From positions 4,774,001 to 4,838,000 of the forward strand of contig NC_092409.1 in the NCBI RefSeq assembly GCF_009017415.1: a DNA stretch of 64,000 nt, given 5' to 3'. Positions 1-12,138 of this stretch are shown piece after piece. The position numbers were made by a program, and so were the translations under genes. Numbering within the stretch: the first letter of the stretch is position 1; each line of letters begins with the position of its first letter. The stretch comes from Aspergillus flavus. Its lineage: Eukaryota; Ascomycota; Eurotiomycetes; Eurotiales; Aspergillaceae. The notes below the pieces were generated by a model. That model made no database searches, was not told the origin of the DNA, and worked only from the letters and a program-made list of their open reading frames with translations.

Positions 1-1484
1 GAATATTAGTATTTGGACATGTATAGCTCACCCGCCGAAGGGCAACAGTGATCTCAAAGCGCATGAGACTGAAACTCATTTCGGTAAAACTATTCCTCTC
101 TTCAGGTGGCTCCTGCATCTCAGGGTAGATGTCATCATCATTGATATTCAATGGAAGCCGCGTATCGTACATTCTTTCGGTAATTTGAGTCTCGGTGCCA
201 TGATCCTCGGATGACCGAATGTCCAGCAGTCCGATATGCCACCACAATCGTCGCCGCATCTCCGTCTCAAAGGGTTTGAGACCAAAGTTCGTTCCATCTC
301 GGTGCAGTCCTAGGCCTTGGGCCAGTCGGATGACGAGAGAAGTCATAGACCAAACAAATTTGGTATCATCTTCTCGGCGTACCGCAACCAGAAAAATCAC
401 AGCAGCTTGCAGGAGCATCAGGCTTTGAGTATTTAAAAGGTTCGCCTTAGAAAGTGCCTGTTCGACAGCGAACCGATATCGACTCACGGCAGTGTCGCGC
501 TCTTCTCCTAGCAGAGTAAGGCATTGTTCCGGTGTCAAACTTACTATCGTTACGAAATACATCGAGAGTAACAAAGCTTCGGAGTTTTTGTCCAGCGAGT
601 CGGGATGGTCAGTGGCGTTCGTAAATAATTGCTTAGCCGACGGCTTATGAACAATGGGTAACAATGGATCCACATTCTCCAAATAGGCCTGCCAAAGCAA
701 GGGCACTTTCATTGGTGGGGGATGGAAGCTACGAAGTGAATGTGAAAGCGAGTAGAATCCAAACAGGAACCCATCGTGGTTCGTTGAATGAGTCGAAGAA
801 GACGCCGGGGAGGGATGATCTTCATCCTCAGACGATGAAGGGTCCAACAGGTCCTGAAGCTCTTCAATCTAATGCCAAGTTAGTATTGAGTACGCTGAAG
901 TGAAACGAGTAGACATGGTTAAACCAAGGGTACAAGCCTACCTCGTCTCCCAAGCTTGCCCAAAGCCGGTTGCTGACGTATCGACTCCGACCTTCTTCGA
1001 TAACCAATCTTCCAAACTCATGCTCCAAGTTTCGCGGCTTTCGCTTCGGGTCAAATGGACACCCATCGGGCTCTGCACTTTGGGGTTCGGCGCTTCCAGG
1101 GCATTCAGCTGTGGGAGCGGACCCACTGCGCTGTTGCGTCGGAGAAGGCACTGTTGAGTGAGACGCATTTTTCTCACTGAGGTGCTCAATTACACCCTCT
1201 AGGCGCTTCAGTCGCAATAGAAGTTCCGCATCATGGGGCCGTTTCGACTTGCGCGGTGCCCGCCCTGGCGGAGGGAAGACACACTCAATGCCCGCCTTCA
1301 CACAGTTGACACACGGGCATTTTTTGTTGCAGCGGACTTTCCTCCTCCGACAGGTTATACAGCTACGCTGGCCATTGTCCTGCGAAGCATGAGAGATCGC
1401 CTGAGGGCTTGTTCTTAGGAGGGGATCTGAGCCATAGTGGGAATGATTCGCAGATTGTGTGGATTCAGCAGGCGGGAACGACAT
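1..1484 (-). CDS. Zn2Cys6 transcription factor, 3' end beyond the left edge
   Basis: Fungal-specific nuclear regulator. The N-terminus has a binuclear zinc cluster: Cys42, 45, 52, 58, 61 and 68 (C-x2-C-x6-C-x5-C-x2-C-x6-C, with an extra Cys56), followed by basic residues and a short leucine-rich coiled-coil stretch. Exon 1 is 1484-942, the intron is 941-869 (73 bp), and exon 2 is 868-32. Exon 2 carries the fungal_trans middle-homology domain, recognisable from RRRLWWHIGLLDIRSSEDHG. A second donor (GTGAGC) at 31 starts an intron with a TACTAAT branch site close to the edge, so the C-terminus lies outside the window. The start at 1484 is the first ATG of the open frame. A TATA-like AT stretch lies about 125 bp upstream (1608-1620). 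Target genes are unknown. Confidence 0.9.
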
Positions 1485-3006
1485 GGCGGAGAAGTGGGTA
1501 TAGCAGAGAAAACATCCACCAGCTGTGACATTCTCGGCCGGGTGGGAGAACCTAGGGGATATAATATAGGAGGAGGAGCACCACGCATAAGTCGCGACGA
1601 AAAAAAATTATAAATAAAAAGATACGATGCGAAGGTATGGCTTATCCAGAAGCAAGTGAGACGGGATCTTCAGTCTTCGACTCATAGTGGAGCTTGCGTG
1701 AGGTCTCTCGTCCCTTTCATTGGCTCCACTGCCCACCGTCCAGGCCGAACGGTAGGATCTTGGCTGATCTCATTGGTTGGGACACCTGGTGAAATTACTA
1801 ATCTGCAACATCCTTCAGGGTTTCGAGCGTGTATCGCTAGTTACCGTATTATTACCAGATGTTCCAGGGTTTAATCTCAAACAAAGAAATCCAACTTAAA
1901 AGTACATACTAATGACGTATCAGATCGTGTCTGAAATAGCTACTACTTGTACTGTACTATCATCTCAATTGACACTGATAGAAGACATTCTATATCAGAG
2001 ACGAGAGGAAGTAGACAATATACAGGATACGTTGCTCCAACCTAATTATACGAATGCCCCTGACGTCATCTCCGCCCATGAAGCTAAAATTATGGCAGCC
2101 TGAGCCCTGAGGTGCAGGTCAGCAGATCCCCCCGTTTCTTATCTGATCGAAATTTAATCGGATGTGGAACTCCTATTATCGGCTCGACTAGTATTACCTT
2201 CATGAGTCAAACGTCTTCGTACCGGGCAATCCCGTATTGGCCCCCAGTAAGGTGAAGCCACGAGAGTTTAGGTTCACCAAGACAAGGCTTAGACGGACAT
2301 CCATAAGCTTGACATGATTTGTCCGTTCGTATTGCGGGACAACTCAAGCTTGGGACAATACTAGTAGCTGGCCTAGAATGTTTGCTGCTCTATTGATAGA
2401 GTTTTCGACTCGAGAATTGGTGGTAGAGAAAACCAATGTTCAAAGGTGGTCGCGGACACTCATGTCGACCGCCAGACACACCATAGAAAATGTTGTATTT
2501 ATCCAATACCACATATATACACATATCATGTACATCCATTAACCAACCATATCGATACAAACCCATACAATGAGGCTCGAGAGCATGTGTGTACCAAGCC
2601 TCAGGATATCCACGTCTATAAAGCGCATTCGCGGGAATCTTCGATAAGAAGCAAGTATAGCCAAATATGTGCTATAAGAACCAAACGCCAAGTGCAACCC
2701 ATGCCGGAAGAATGCACAACCCTAAATAGTAGAAACGCCGGAAATATGAAAAGGGGACTCTTGCCGAATCCAATGCTAGCTCACGTCGTCATGATTACAA
2801 GGTAAATCGAGTGGAGGTATATAGCTCGTCGGGCGAATATAAAAGTAAGATTTTTTTTGGGGGCGTTGGCGAAATCATGTCATCTTATATTTGAGAGGTG
2901 TCGTTCGAACGGGAAAAGCGACGGCGCCTCGTCGTCGCAGCGACCGCTTTCGTTTCCTGCACACAGTATAAGCATGAGTTCCACCAAGCACGTTACCATC
3001 TGCGAC
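1485..3006. other. Intergenic, no gene seen
   Basis: Lies between the 5' end of the Zn2Cys6 gene and the 3' end of the LicD gene. Only short open frames without recognisable domains are present. An A/T-rich stretch at 1599-1620 can serve as a TATA region for the leftward regulator. No repeat or RNA gene was recognised. Confidence 0.6.
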
Positions 3007-4179
3007 TTACGAAACTGGATCCCAAACTAGAGTTTCTTCATTGAAATGGTGACTACGAGGTGGATGTCAGTTGACCAACAAGATAATCATAAAGAAAATG
3101 TCGCAAACATACTCTTGGAAATCCGTGGCGGTTAAGGCCTTGGATCCATATTCATCTTCAAGAAGCTTGACATATTCGAAGGGAATCTTAACGGGGAAGT
3201 CTTCAAAGTGACTATTCCGGAGCGGGAATATATCATTTTCCTTGAACAAGAGTCAGCCATACGGGCGTACAACCCTGAGCGCAAGCTACTTACATCGAAA
3301 TGATGTTTGTCTTTGCACATTAAGGCTCCGGTATCACCCTTTTTTCTCTTGGCATCGTCCGGACGCACTGCGGTAATATCGATAAACAGTCCCGATGAGG
3401 TATCAATCCACCGTGCATCAATCACATTCTTTTTGTCTTCGATGGAACGGAAAACGTAGTTCGGGTTGATCTCGAGTAGATAGGTTCGCCCGCCCTCGAC
3501 GCCTGGAATATCGAAATGGTGCTCAGTCATATTATAATACTCATCAAGGAAATGAATGGTCGGCTCCGAAATCTGGACGTCGAGATCATTGTCCCATGGA
3601 AAGATCTAGCCACCGTTAGGAAACGCCGTGTGTGGTTATATCTCAATAGTCTCACGCTACCTTTTGGTTCCACCACCACGCCAGAAGAGTTCCGTGCATT
3701 ATCCACGTTTCAGCACCCAGATCGTCCATGGTTGACAGGTATGTTCGAATGAGTTGTGATAGGTGTGGCAGCGTCTCTTCCTCCGAAAGCTCTTCATCGG
3801 CGAACCTACAAATGACAGGACTTAGTACGTGCGCAACCCGGAACAGAGGGCGCAAAAGCATACCTTCCATCATAGTGATAGTTGAAACTTGTCGAACAAG
3901 TTAGATTCGAAAACTTAGAGAAGCGAAATCGATGACGTCGCAAGCTTACCTAGACTCCTCTAATAACAGGTTAGCAGTCGCTCAGAATTTCTTGGATAGG
4001 CAACACTTACGGAAGTATTTCTCTGTCGCCGGTTCACTTGGACCTGTGCCGCTATAGTCCTTGACAAACTTTGTCCTTACACTTCTGAAATCGGGTTCGG
4101 TGTCAGAGACGGATAATGCACCCACGGCGAACACGAGCCCGTAGAGACAAGGAAGCCATCGGGATGTGGAAATCCACAT
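3007..4179 (-). CDS. Secreted LicD-family (fukutin/Mnn4-like) protein
   Basis: Putative phosphoryl-ligand transferase of the LicD/FKTN family; fungal members act in the secretory pathway on glycan phosphorylation. Seven exons: 4179-4011, 3959-3950, 3887-3864, 3805-3661, 3605-3294, 3240-3113 and 3052-3007, giving 277 aa in frame. An N-terminal hydrophobic segment (about residues 8-24) looks like a signal peptide. The family core follows: WIMHGTLLAWWWNQK, then FPWDNDLDVQ, whose Asp121/123/125 form the metal-binding DxD-type motif. IFPLRNSHFEDFPVKIP is a typical C-terminal block. Exon 2 is a 10-nt microexon and exon 3 is only 24 nt; both are needed to keep frame. The last exon adds about 15 residues ending in WDPVS. 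Exact substrate cannot be told. Confidence 0.88.
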
Positions 4180-6654
4180 TGCGTAGAGAACGAGTTGTGT
4201 CTCAAAGTTTCCTCCAATTTCTCTCCTTTTTCGATAATTGCTTTTCTGAAACTTTATGATGATTTTGTTTTCCTCCTTTCCTAATTTAGTTCAATGACGA
4301 ACAAGCCTGCATAACCAAGGTGGTACCCGGTGGCACAGGGCGATTATAAGGTAGGCCGGGGTTGCTGGCGCGGGAAGGACGGAAGTCCGTCAGAAATCCG
4401 ATATGCGCCCGGGGGGATCTAGGTCGAGATCGGCGAAATCAATGTAAAAGCGAGCGAATTGAAGTATAGAATATCGTTTGGTCACAAAGGGGGGTCGGAA
4501 GAAATATTGTCAATCACGGAAGAAATTGGGACCGTCCAGCATATATGAAGGGGATCTGGAATGCGAGATCAGCGGGTAAATTGGATTTTATCTCAGTCAA
4601 GTAAGTTCCAGTCGCGTGCTCAGTTACTTGCCGAAATGGTGGCAAGGCTATGGCCTAGCCTTAAAACTAAGAACACTTTGTTGCTGCTGCCATGGAAAGC
4701 CCTGTGGACCTTGGCGCTGTAGATTAGTGACTTTGATCGGGCCACTCAGAGCCGCTACTGCTTTACTATTATTATTATTATTTTGATATTCCGTACTTCC
4801 GTGCATAACATAGTTTCTCATAAAAATTTACTTGGAATTCAAGGCATCCCACCCCCAAAGCACTGCCCACAACATGCACCGGCTTCTACAATCCTCCTTG
4901 TCGCGGTAATTCCACCAGTACCAGGCCCTTATCTGCACAGATACCGCGAGAGATCTCGAATATTTTAGTGGCATTGGCTGAAGGGGAAGTGATGGGGATG
5001 AGGCCGCGTCATGGTCGCGTAGTAATCCCGCTTTCTCCAACACCAGATTAGCCAGTGATTGGGGTGCAACATAGGTCTCCCGTATTGTATCGCCAGTCCT
5101 CGGCCCCCTATTCTATTCTTCTACACGAAGAAAAAGACACCGAGAAAGGAAGTTCATGTCTGTCTGCGCACCGATATGCCCACATCCCTGTGCAACATTG
5201 TGTAGTATGTTCCTCTTTTACTATGTATAGTTACGAAGTGTGGAGACTCAAGACCCCACTAGGTAAACAGAGCCCTAAAACAGGAACCGGAACACCCGAA
5301 GAAAAAGAACGATGGGGAAAACGAGGGAAAAAAAGCACAAGGCCAGACTCGATAACGATAGTGATTGTATTTAACAAAGGTTCATAATTAGCCCCTATCG
5401 CGCAATTGCTTCCCCTTTTCTAGAGACGTGGCGGTATACGTATCCAGCATCGAGACCCATAGCATAGGCAGCAACGCAACGTGAACTTCAATCCCCCTCC
5501 AATGCAGCATTGCCAAGGAAATTAATCCAGTGGAAGGATTCGAACATGCTGCCAGTTGAAGACCGTCGGGGTTGTGTATTGACGTCAGCATGTCTACTGC
5601 GAGACAACTCCATGGTTCTGCACGGAATGTCGAGTCCTGCTCCCTATACACGATGTTGATTGGCTAGCTATCTATTTTATGTAGCCTTTTTATTCTATGT
5701 GTACAATGATAATGGCGGCATTTCGTACAGTGCAGATCGATTTTATTACTCCGAGTAGACACCACGAATGCCACTGTGTATTTGGGGGCATGATGTTCGA
5801 GATAGGACCCGCATGTCTGACCTTGAATGCCATATATACTCCAGTACTCTGTACCCCGGGGGTCTTAGCATGGATGTAGCCGCAAGAAAATATACCCCAG
5901 GCTATATATCCGTCGCATATTATCCGGTCCCCCTACATGTACCCACCCGTCTCCCTCGTCACCGTGGAGTTGCACCAACGTTGCACTCGGAATTCGTCGG
6001 TTCTGATATCCGACGGGTTGGAAGGACTCCCTATGGAATCTCAGTAGGGTATCAATTCTACAATCGATACGTACATAGTATTGTATAACTATACCCCCGC
6101 AAGTCTTGGCCCCTTACATCGTCGACGTCATTTCCGGCCAGTCAGTACCGTGCCCTCTTATTCCTGTACCTAGAGAGGCCTATACCCATACTGCAGATAC
6201 GGTGTGTTGAGCCATGCCCAAGCTACCGGGAGTGCCTTAATTTAGCCAGCCCCTGTTCGATCTCTGTCTACTAGTAGTACCGCCGATTGTGCCATACTGC
6301 AGCAGTATTCTCTTGATTAATTCCCCGGACAACAACCTTCTAGGATACGTATAAAAAGATATATATCACACTGCAGCAAAAGGCTGGTGTCTTTGAGACT
6401 GAAAGTGGTATGATGAGCCTTGCATCCCGGTTGACCAATGTATGGCTTGGGGTTTCGATGATACATGGCAGTGCGAATACCCTATCCATGGTTTCAACGA
6501 GCGCTAGATCCCGACAGCACATTTTCTGGGAACGGCAAAACTGCATGTAGCGTAGCACATTGTCGTAGAAGACCAAAAAAACAAAAGGAATTGACAAAAG
6601 GTACAAGTGATAATACCAGATATCGAGAAAGATGGTCCAAAAAAGATATTGGGT
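4180..6654. other. Intergenic, no gene seen
   Basis: About 2.5 kb between the LicD gene start and the tRNA. It contains a short (ATT)n tract near 4766-4783. Several open frames of 60-110 codons have no recognisable motif or convincing splice pattern. A sequence resembling a tRNA B-box near 5534-5543 has no cloverleaf around it. Confidence 0.6.
6639..6644 (-). terminator. Pol III terminator of the tRNA-Asn gene
   Basis: A run of six T on the minus strand begins 10 nt after the mature tRNA 3' end, as expected for RNA polymerase III termination. Confidence 0.85.
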
Positions 6655-6728
6655 CGTCCCAGGTGAGGATCGAACTCACAACCTCCTGATTAACAGTCAG
6701 ACGCGCTAACCAATTGCGCCACCGAGAC
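6655..6728 (-). tRNA. tRNA-Asn (anticodon GTT)
   Basis: On the minus strand the 74-nt sequence folds as a cloverleaf. The 7-bp acceptor stem is GTCTCGG with CTGGGAC (two G-T pairs). The D-arm contains the A-box GGCGCAATTGGTTAGCGCG. The anticodon loop is CTGTTAA, with the anticodon read from 6694-6692. The T-arm has GTTCGATCC (B-box). No intron. The gene stands alone in an intergenic region, as is usual for dispersed fungal tRNA genes. Confidence 0.96.
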
Positions 6729-7230
6729 GATCTTGTTGAATGCCTCAGCTCAAGGTTGCAATATAAGCCATCAATGTTTGACCTCAATAATTCAAGCGTA
6801 TCAATGTGAGCAGAGGTGAGCAGGGGTGATTCCTGATACACGTAGTCTTTCTTGCCCGCTATTTGAATGCATATTCAAGAATTGCTAGTTGATAAATGCT
6901 GCTCTCAATCAAACCATCAGACCCATAGAACAATAATCCTTGGAATACTCATTTGCAGAACTGTCGTGTGTCCAAGATGGCAATTATATCACGTGAACAC
7001 CATCGAAGTAATGCGCTAGTATTGGATACGTCACAGGAAGGAACACCCAGATAAATCTGCTCTGCACGTGACGAGGCAAGCCTCACCTCAAGGCACGACA
7101 GTTGTTCCACTACCGGCGCCTGGTCGCAAACGCGTCGACCTTCCCCGGCAGCGCATCCACCATCATCGTCAATCGGACATCGCATTCGCTCTAGCTTAAG
7201 CGTAAATCGACCTCAAAAGCCACAGCCACC
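6729..7230. promoter_or_regulatory. Upstream region shared by tRNA-Asn and the BuGZ-like gene
   Basis: A divergent spacer of 502 bp. The last bases before the ATG at 7231 (CACAGCCACCATGG) match a very good eukaryotic start context. No clear TATA box was seen and no other gene. Confidence 0.5.
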
Positions 7231-8658
7231 ATGGGAAAGAAGAGACGTGGTCCGACCCTGGATGAGCTCTTAGCTCGTCCTTGGTGCTACTACTGCGAAC
7301 GTGATTTCGATGACCTCAAAATCCTCATATCGCATCAAAAGGCAAAACATTTTAAATGTGAGAGGTGTGGGAGAAGGCTGAACACTGCTGGAGGTGGGTC
7401 GCGATGTCTTTGTTCTACTTTGATGGACCGATTCTAACACCGTGCGAACAGGATTGTCGGTACATATGAGTCAAGTACATAAGGAACAGTTGTCGGCTGT
7501 TGATAATGCGCTTCCCAATCGGCAAAGTCTGGATGTTGAGATCTTCGGCATGGAAGGTGTCCCCGAAGATATCATCCAGTCTCACAACCAGCGGGTCGTA
7601 ACACAGTTCCACCAAGCCGAGGCGGAGCGACAAGCCCAGACTGGTAACCCTCCTCCTGGCGCAGGTGCTGGCGGACAGCCAGCGAAGAGACCGAAGCTCG
7701 AAAACGTATCGGATCTGAAAAAGCGACTGGCAGAACATAAAGCCAAAAAGGCCGAGGCTATGACTGGTGGAAGCAGCGGTGACGTGACGCCTGTTGGTGC
7801 AGGACAAACACAGAATGCAGGTGCCTTTGTAAGTTTGATGTAGTAAATTCGTCAGTTCAAAGTTCTTTGACGCTAACGTTGGCGATGCAGAGCCAATCAC
7901 CCTCGACAGCCGCTCCAAACTCACAGTACACATATCCTCAACCGTATGGTGGTGCGGGCTCTCCCTATCAACAAACGGCAAGTCCGGTCTACCAGAATTT
8001 CTCACCTGGCGGACAATCGCAATTCCCTCCTAGTGCGCAGTATACTCCAGCGGGATATTCCCCGCAATCATTCCAGGGCACGCCCGGTCAGACCGGCGCA
8101 GCTTACGGAACACCACCGCCTTTCCCTCCACAACAGCCACAGCAACCAACCCCTCAAACCAACACACCTCCACATGCTACCGCATTCGCGCCACGATCTG
8201 GGAGCTTGCCAGCCGCTCCCGGTCTCCCTCAAAGGCCTGCCGTGGGTGCTCCACAGGTCAATGCCTATCAGCTACAGCAAATGCACATGGGCCATCCGGT
8301 TCCGGCCACCGGTGCACCTGTTGCAGCTGCCAACGGCGAGAAGCCCCCAGGAGCCGAAGCCACACCGATCTCATCGTCTATTGACGACCTCATCTCCGGT
8401 GCTGCCAAAGAAGCAGACCAAGCAGCCGCAAGCGCTGCCCCTCCCACAGAAGAGAAGCCCACCAAGAAGGACAAATCGAAGCAGTCAAGATTGGTGTATT
8501 CTGACAATGAGACCAGTCCGGAGGAAAAGATGGCGAAGTTGCCCAGGTACGCAATCGTTCCCGATCGTTTAGGGGAAACGGCGCTCCAAGAACAAGTTCC
8601 TGCGGCCGTAACGGGGGCCGAACGGGGCCCGGATACCGTATTCGACGCGACGGATTAG
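7231..8658 (+). CDS. C2H2 zinc-finger protein, ZNF207/BuGZ-like
   Basis: Three exons, 7231-7393, 7452-7828 and 7891-8658, give 435 aa. Two N-terminal C2H2 fingers (Cys19/22-His35/40 and Cys43/46-His59/64) sit in the pattern [11 protein letters not shown]...HQKAKHFKC, followed by [14 protein letters not shown]. This is the signature of the ZNF207/BuGZ family, whose animal members bind microtubules and the kinetochore protein Bub3 and also affect splicing. The rest is Pro/Gln/Ala-rich low complexity, as in the family, with a short Lys-rich segment (about 135-150) that may be a nuclear signal. Both introns have GT-AG ends. Function in fungi is inferred from the family. The last 40 residues after PRYA are poorly typical, so a missed intron near 8550 is possible. 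Confidence 0.88.
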
Positions 8659-9300
8659 TTTCCCTACCGAAGAACTAGAATGGTTGGCGACAGGAGATAA
8701 CCGACTGTCTCGATGTTCGGCACGATGGAGCGCAAAAGACTCGCGAGGTCAACGGACAGGGATGGACCACAAAAAATCCAGCTAAGTTCGATTGCATGTC
8801 AAAATTCTAGATACACATTTTGATGATATGTCTTCTGGTCATGCTTTACTGCGTCCTACCCTGATCTTCTATCAGTAGTTGGCGGCCTTTGCATACACGG
8901 GCCTTGCAGCAGGCATCGCATGCATGTCCACCGTGGCTTTTGTTTCTGACCGTGCGCCCCACGCTATGGTGACACGAAATGAGCGACGATAAGAGTTGGT
9001 GAGTTGGTCGTCGATCTTTACTGAAGGAGCTGATCTTCGCGAAATGCGTTTCTTTTACTGTCGTCGGTCCGAACCGGTCTACTTAAATGTAAGTTCTGGT
9101 GAAGGTAGGCAATCATCCATTTGCAAATAAATCTCGGATAGTTCAGTGTATCATCTTTAAGACCAAGGGAAACCCATGTAATGACACAAATATCAGTCAA
9201 ATGACATTTAGAGAAAAAAGGACTCAAATGGTATAATCATACACAGCCCACTATCCCACCACCCTACAACCACTCAATCACTTCAAAGAAAGAGAGAGAA
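8659..9300. other. Convergent spacer, 3' regions
   Basis: Lies between two converging genes (BuGZ-like on plus, TMEM14 on minus). It holds only short unsupported frames and presumably both 3' UTRs. Confidence 0.6.
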
Positions 9301-9689
9301 TCAGTTCTTCCCCAAAACAGCCTTCCCAAAAACCAAAAGCCCATAAATAGCCACCAAGCTCAATCCAATAGGCACCGGCTTCCGGGTCTTAATAGCCCTC
9401 GGAATCGAGCTCCCGCTCAGAACAATAGAGGCCAAGAGACCCAGCTCGTCACCGTAGGTCTGGCCCGTGCGCAGACGCTGGAAACTGTAGAGGTAGAGGG
9501 CGCCGACGGAGAGACCGGCTGCAATGGAGGGGACGGAGCCGGTGCGTGCGTAGCCGATCACTCCGCCGAGGGAGGTGAGGATGGAGAGGGAGAGGGCGGA
9601 GTTGATCTCGAGGGTCTGTTTTTGGGGTTCTTGTGTTAGTTTGGTTGCAGGTTTGGGATGTAGGGGGTTGGGATTGTGGGAGAGACCAT
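9301..9689 (-). CDS. TMEM14 family membrane protein
   Basis: Small four-helix membrane protein of the TMEM14/UPF0136 family; animal TMEM14 proteins sit in the mitochondrial inner membrane or secretory membranes. The main exon is 9615-9301. It shows the glycine-rich helices (SLSILTSLGGVIGYARTGSV, ASIVLSGSSIPRAIKTRK) and ends in FGKAVLGKN, all typical. The upstream exon appears to be the ATG alone (9689-9687), joined over a 71-bp intron with a perfect CTAAC branch site and AACAG acceptor but a non-consensus GTCTCT donor. The spliced protein is 105 aa, normal for the family. If the splice is wrong, the N-terminal 15 or so residues would change but the family call would not. Confidence 0.88.
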
Positions 9690-10155
9690 TTTGGGTGGTT
9701 TGAATGCTTGGGTTCTTTTGTTGGTTTGTAGGGGTTGTTGTTGGGGAGATTGTATGAGGAAGAGGGAGATGGGATGAGGTGATGGTATGGTGGTATGGTA
9801 TCGGAGTTAAGCTTGACTGGGGGAAAGCTCCGGATGGCAGTTGGTTTGGAGTGGAATATGCTTGCTATGATTGGTTAATGAGTAGGTCTCCACAGTAGGG
9901 TAGTATACAATGTAACAGTGTAACTTAGTAGTATATACACAACTGATGTAGGTAGGTTCATTCTATTATAACAACTGAAATGACAATTTTAACTATCGTT
10001 TTTATACGGCCATCACTTGCATGTCTTTCATGATCACTTCTATAATCTGTCGTGAAATCCCGTTTTTGCAATGGGCGGTTATGAGTTTAGATGCGATTGT
10101 CAGGCACCGAGATAAGTAGTCTGGACTTTTATAACAGCTTTTGAGTTAAACCTGA
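9690..10155. other. Intergenic, TMEM14 promoter side
   Basis: 466 bp between the TMEM14 start and the stop of the MFS transporter, both on minus. No ORF or repeat of note. Confidence 0.55.
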
Positions 10156-12138
10156 TTAGTTACCTGTCCTGGCCCCGGAAGACCGGCGGTGATCAGCTGC
10201 CCCGTAGTCGCTTTCCTGTGGTTCGTCCTGCTCTTCTTCAGCGTCGTTGCCTTGGAATCCATCCGGTTCAACGGTCCAATAGATAGGGAGAGCACTCAAA
10301 GCGCCGAAAATGGAGAGCATCCACCAAGGTAATATGATGTAGCCTTTCTTCACACCGAATGAGAATGCCGCTCCGCAGATGGCGGGCCCTGCGGCTCGTC
10401 CCACGGCGCTGACACTCGTAGCAACTCCGTTCAGGGTTCCCAGCACGGTAAGGCTAGTGGCTGAGTTGGTCAGCAGGATCGTGATGCAAGGGAAGCCGAA
10501 GATGGACGCCGCAAGCTTGGAGAGCATGAGAAGAAAGATTGTTACGTGACGCAGAGACTCCGGTACCAAAGCAGTGAACGGGGTTACAAAGTAGATAACG
10601 GGAAATACGAGAATCATGGCCTTCAAGCAATTGAGGACACCATATCGCTTGGCAGCGATTGGGAAGACCAGGAATTGTAGAAACATTCCGATGATTCCAA
10701 TAAGCGTGTAATAAATACCGATCGTTTGGGAGCCTGAGAAAAGAGGTTAGATGGTGGATGTGAGAAAAGCTTCGGTCGTACAGGAGCTTACCGACGCCAA
10801 ATCCTCCGATGAATTTGAATGGTAGGTGCACATCTGGATTACCATGAAGTTGTTGGACAGGAGTGTGCAGGAACACTGGGAGAAGTGAGTCGAATGCCAT
10901 CGTGTGCAGTGCCATTAAGGCATACGCAATGAGTACTAGTCTAGACTGCGGCGAGAACACGTCCTTCCAACTCGGTCGTTTGACCGGAGCTTTCTTCTGC
11001 TGAAGCGGGCTTCCACCCAGCAAAGGTGTGTTCTCATCGTCCTTCACAGTGTACTGCGCTTTCTTCTCTCGTGAAGTACTGCAGCTCGTCAGCATTTTGC
11101 CCAATACCAAGCCGTAGTCGCGGCTGTCTTTCTTCGTTGCCAGCGTTTCCTGTAGTTTGTTAGATCCTGTCCATTGGTTATCTATGCGGCCATCTTACAT
11201 GTAAAAACAAGAACCCCGTCGTGATACCAATGATAAAGAGGATTGCAGACGCTATGTTAGGCAAGATGAAAGGATTCCTTTTTAGAAACTCCGAGTTGCC
11301 AAAGATTTCCGGGTGCTTCTCCGCCGGATGTGCTAGGGCACCTCCAAAGGCAGGGCCAAAGATAGTACCAATAGTCCACACCAAAGGCATGATACTAAAG
11401 GCGTGCGGCTGCAGCTCCTTCTCTGGGACCATTTCGGCCACCATTGTACGGATAATGCCAACATTACCGTTCATGAGCCCGAGCAGTGCGCGGGTGACCA
11501 CTACCCATGTCAGTGTCTGCGAGAAACCGAATAACAAAGAAATAATCATGGTGCAGGTCAGGCCCGTCAGGATGATCGGCTTGCGACCGAAGCGGTCCGA
11601 GGCAGTACCCCAAGTTACGGCCATGATAGCCTGGCTGATGGACGTGACGGCGGAGGATATGCCGACCCATTTGGCAACCTCATTCTTCGGAACGCCGACA
11701 TATTCGATCATTTCCGGCTGTACAGCAGTCAGATACCTGCGAGATAGACATGACCACCGCACAGATACAGGAACGGAGTGACAACGCAACCCAAACAAAC
11801 ACAAGGTAAGGGGAAGATATTATCTGGAAAAAAAAGGGCGGCGCATACAAGATACGGTAAAACAGAAGTCAAAACAACTGTGGACGGGAACAGATCATTT
11901 TAGCACTTGATCGCGCAATCATTGACCGATCTAGTAGCTAGAATCGGAAAACTCTACAAGACGAGTTGAGTTTCAATGAACGTACCAGGCTCAGCAAAGC
12001 GACATATTGCTATTTGAGGCGTAAGAAGGAACGAGACACGCGATCAGTATAGAATTGAGGGTCAAGGATTTCACAGATCGGCGACTTACAGAGAATGATT
12101 AGCTGCCGAACCGGCAGCCTTGGCTGTTTTTCTTGCAT
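10156..12138 (-). CDS. MFS transporter, DHA1 type
   Basis: Proton-coupled major-facilitator transporter of 522 aa. Six exons: 12138-12090, 12009-11986, 11877-11856, 11736-11199, 11149-10792 and 10733-10156. The N-terminus PVRQLIILSICRFAEPVVLTSVLP is TM1; GTASDRFGRKP (residues 75-85) is the MFS motif A between TM2 and TM3. A long hydrophilic loop (KDDENTPLLGG...) separates the two halves, followed by six more hydrophobic segments. This matches fungal ZIFL/YCR023C-like DHA1 proteins of vacuolar or plasma membrane. The C-terminus is acidic (NDAEEEQDEPQES). Two consecutive exons are only 24 and 22 nt, and both are required to keep the TM1 reading frame. Substrate cannot be told from sequence. Confidence 0.93.

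Noticed and set aside
5534..5543. B-box-like GGATTCGAAC
   Set aside because: No A-box, acceptor stem or cloverleaf around it on either strand.
7946..8572. 208-codon frame on plus overlapping the BuGZ-like gene
   Set aside because: Out-of-frame shadow of a Pro/Gln-rich coding stretch.
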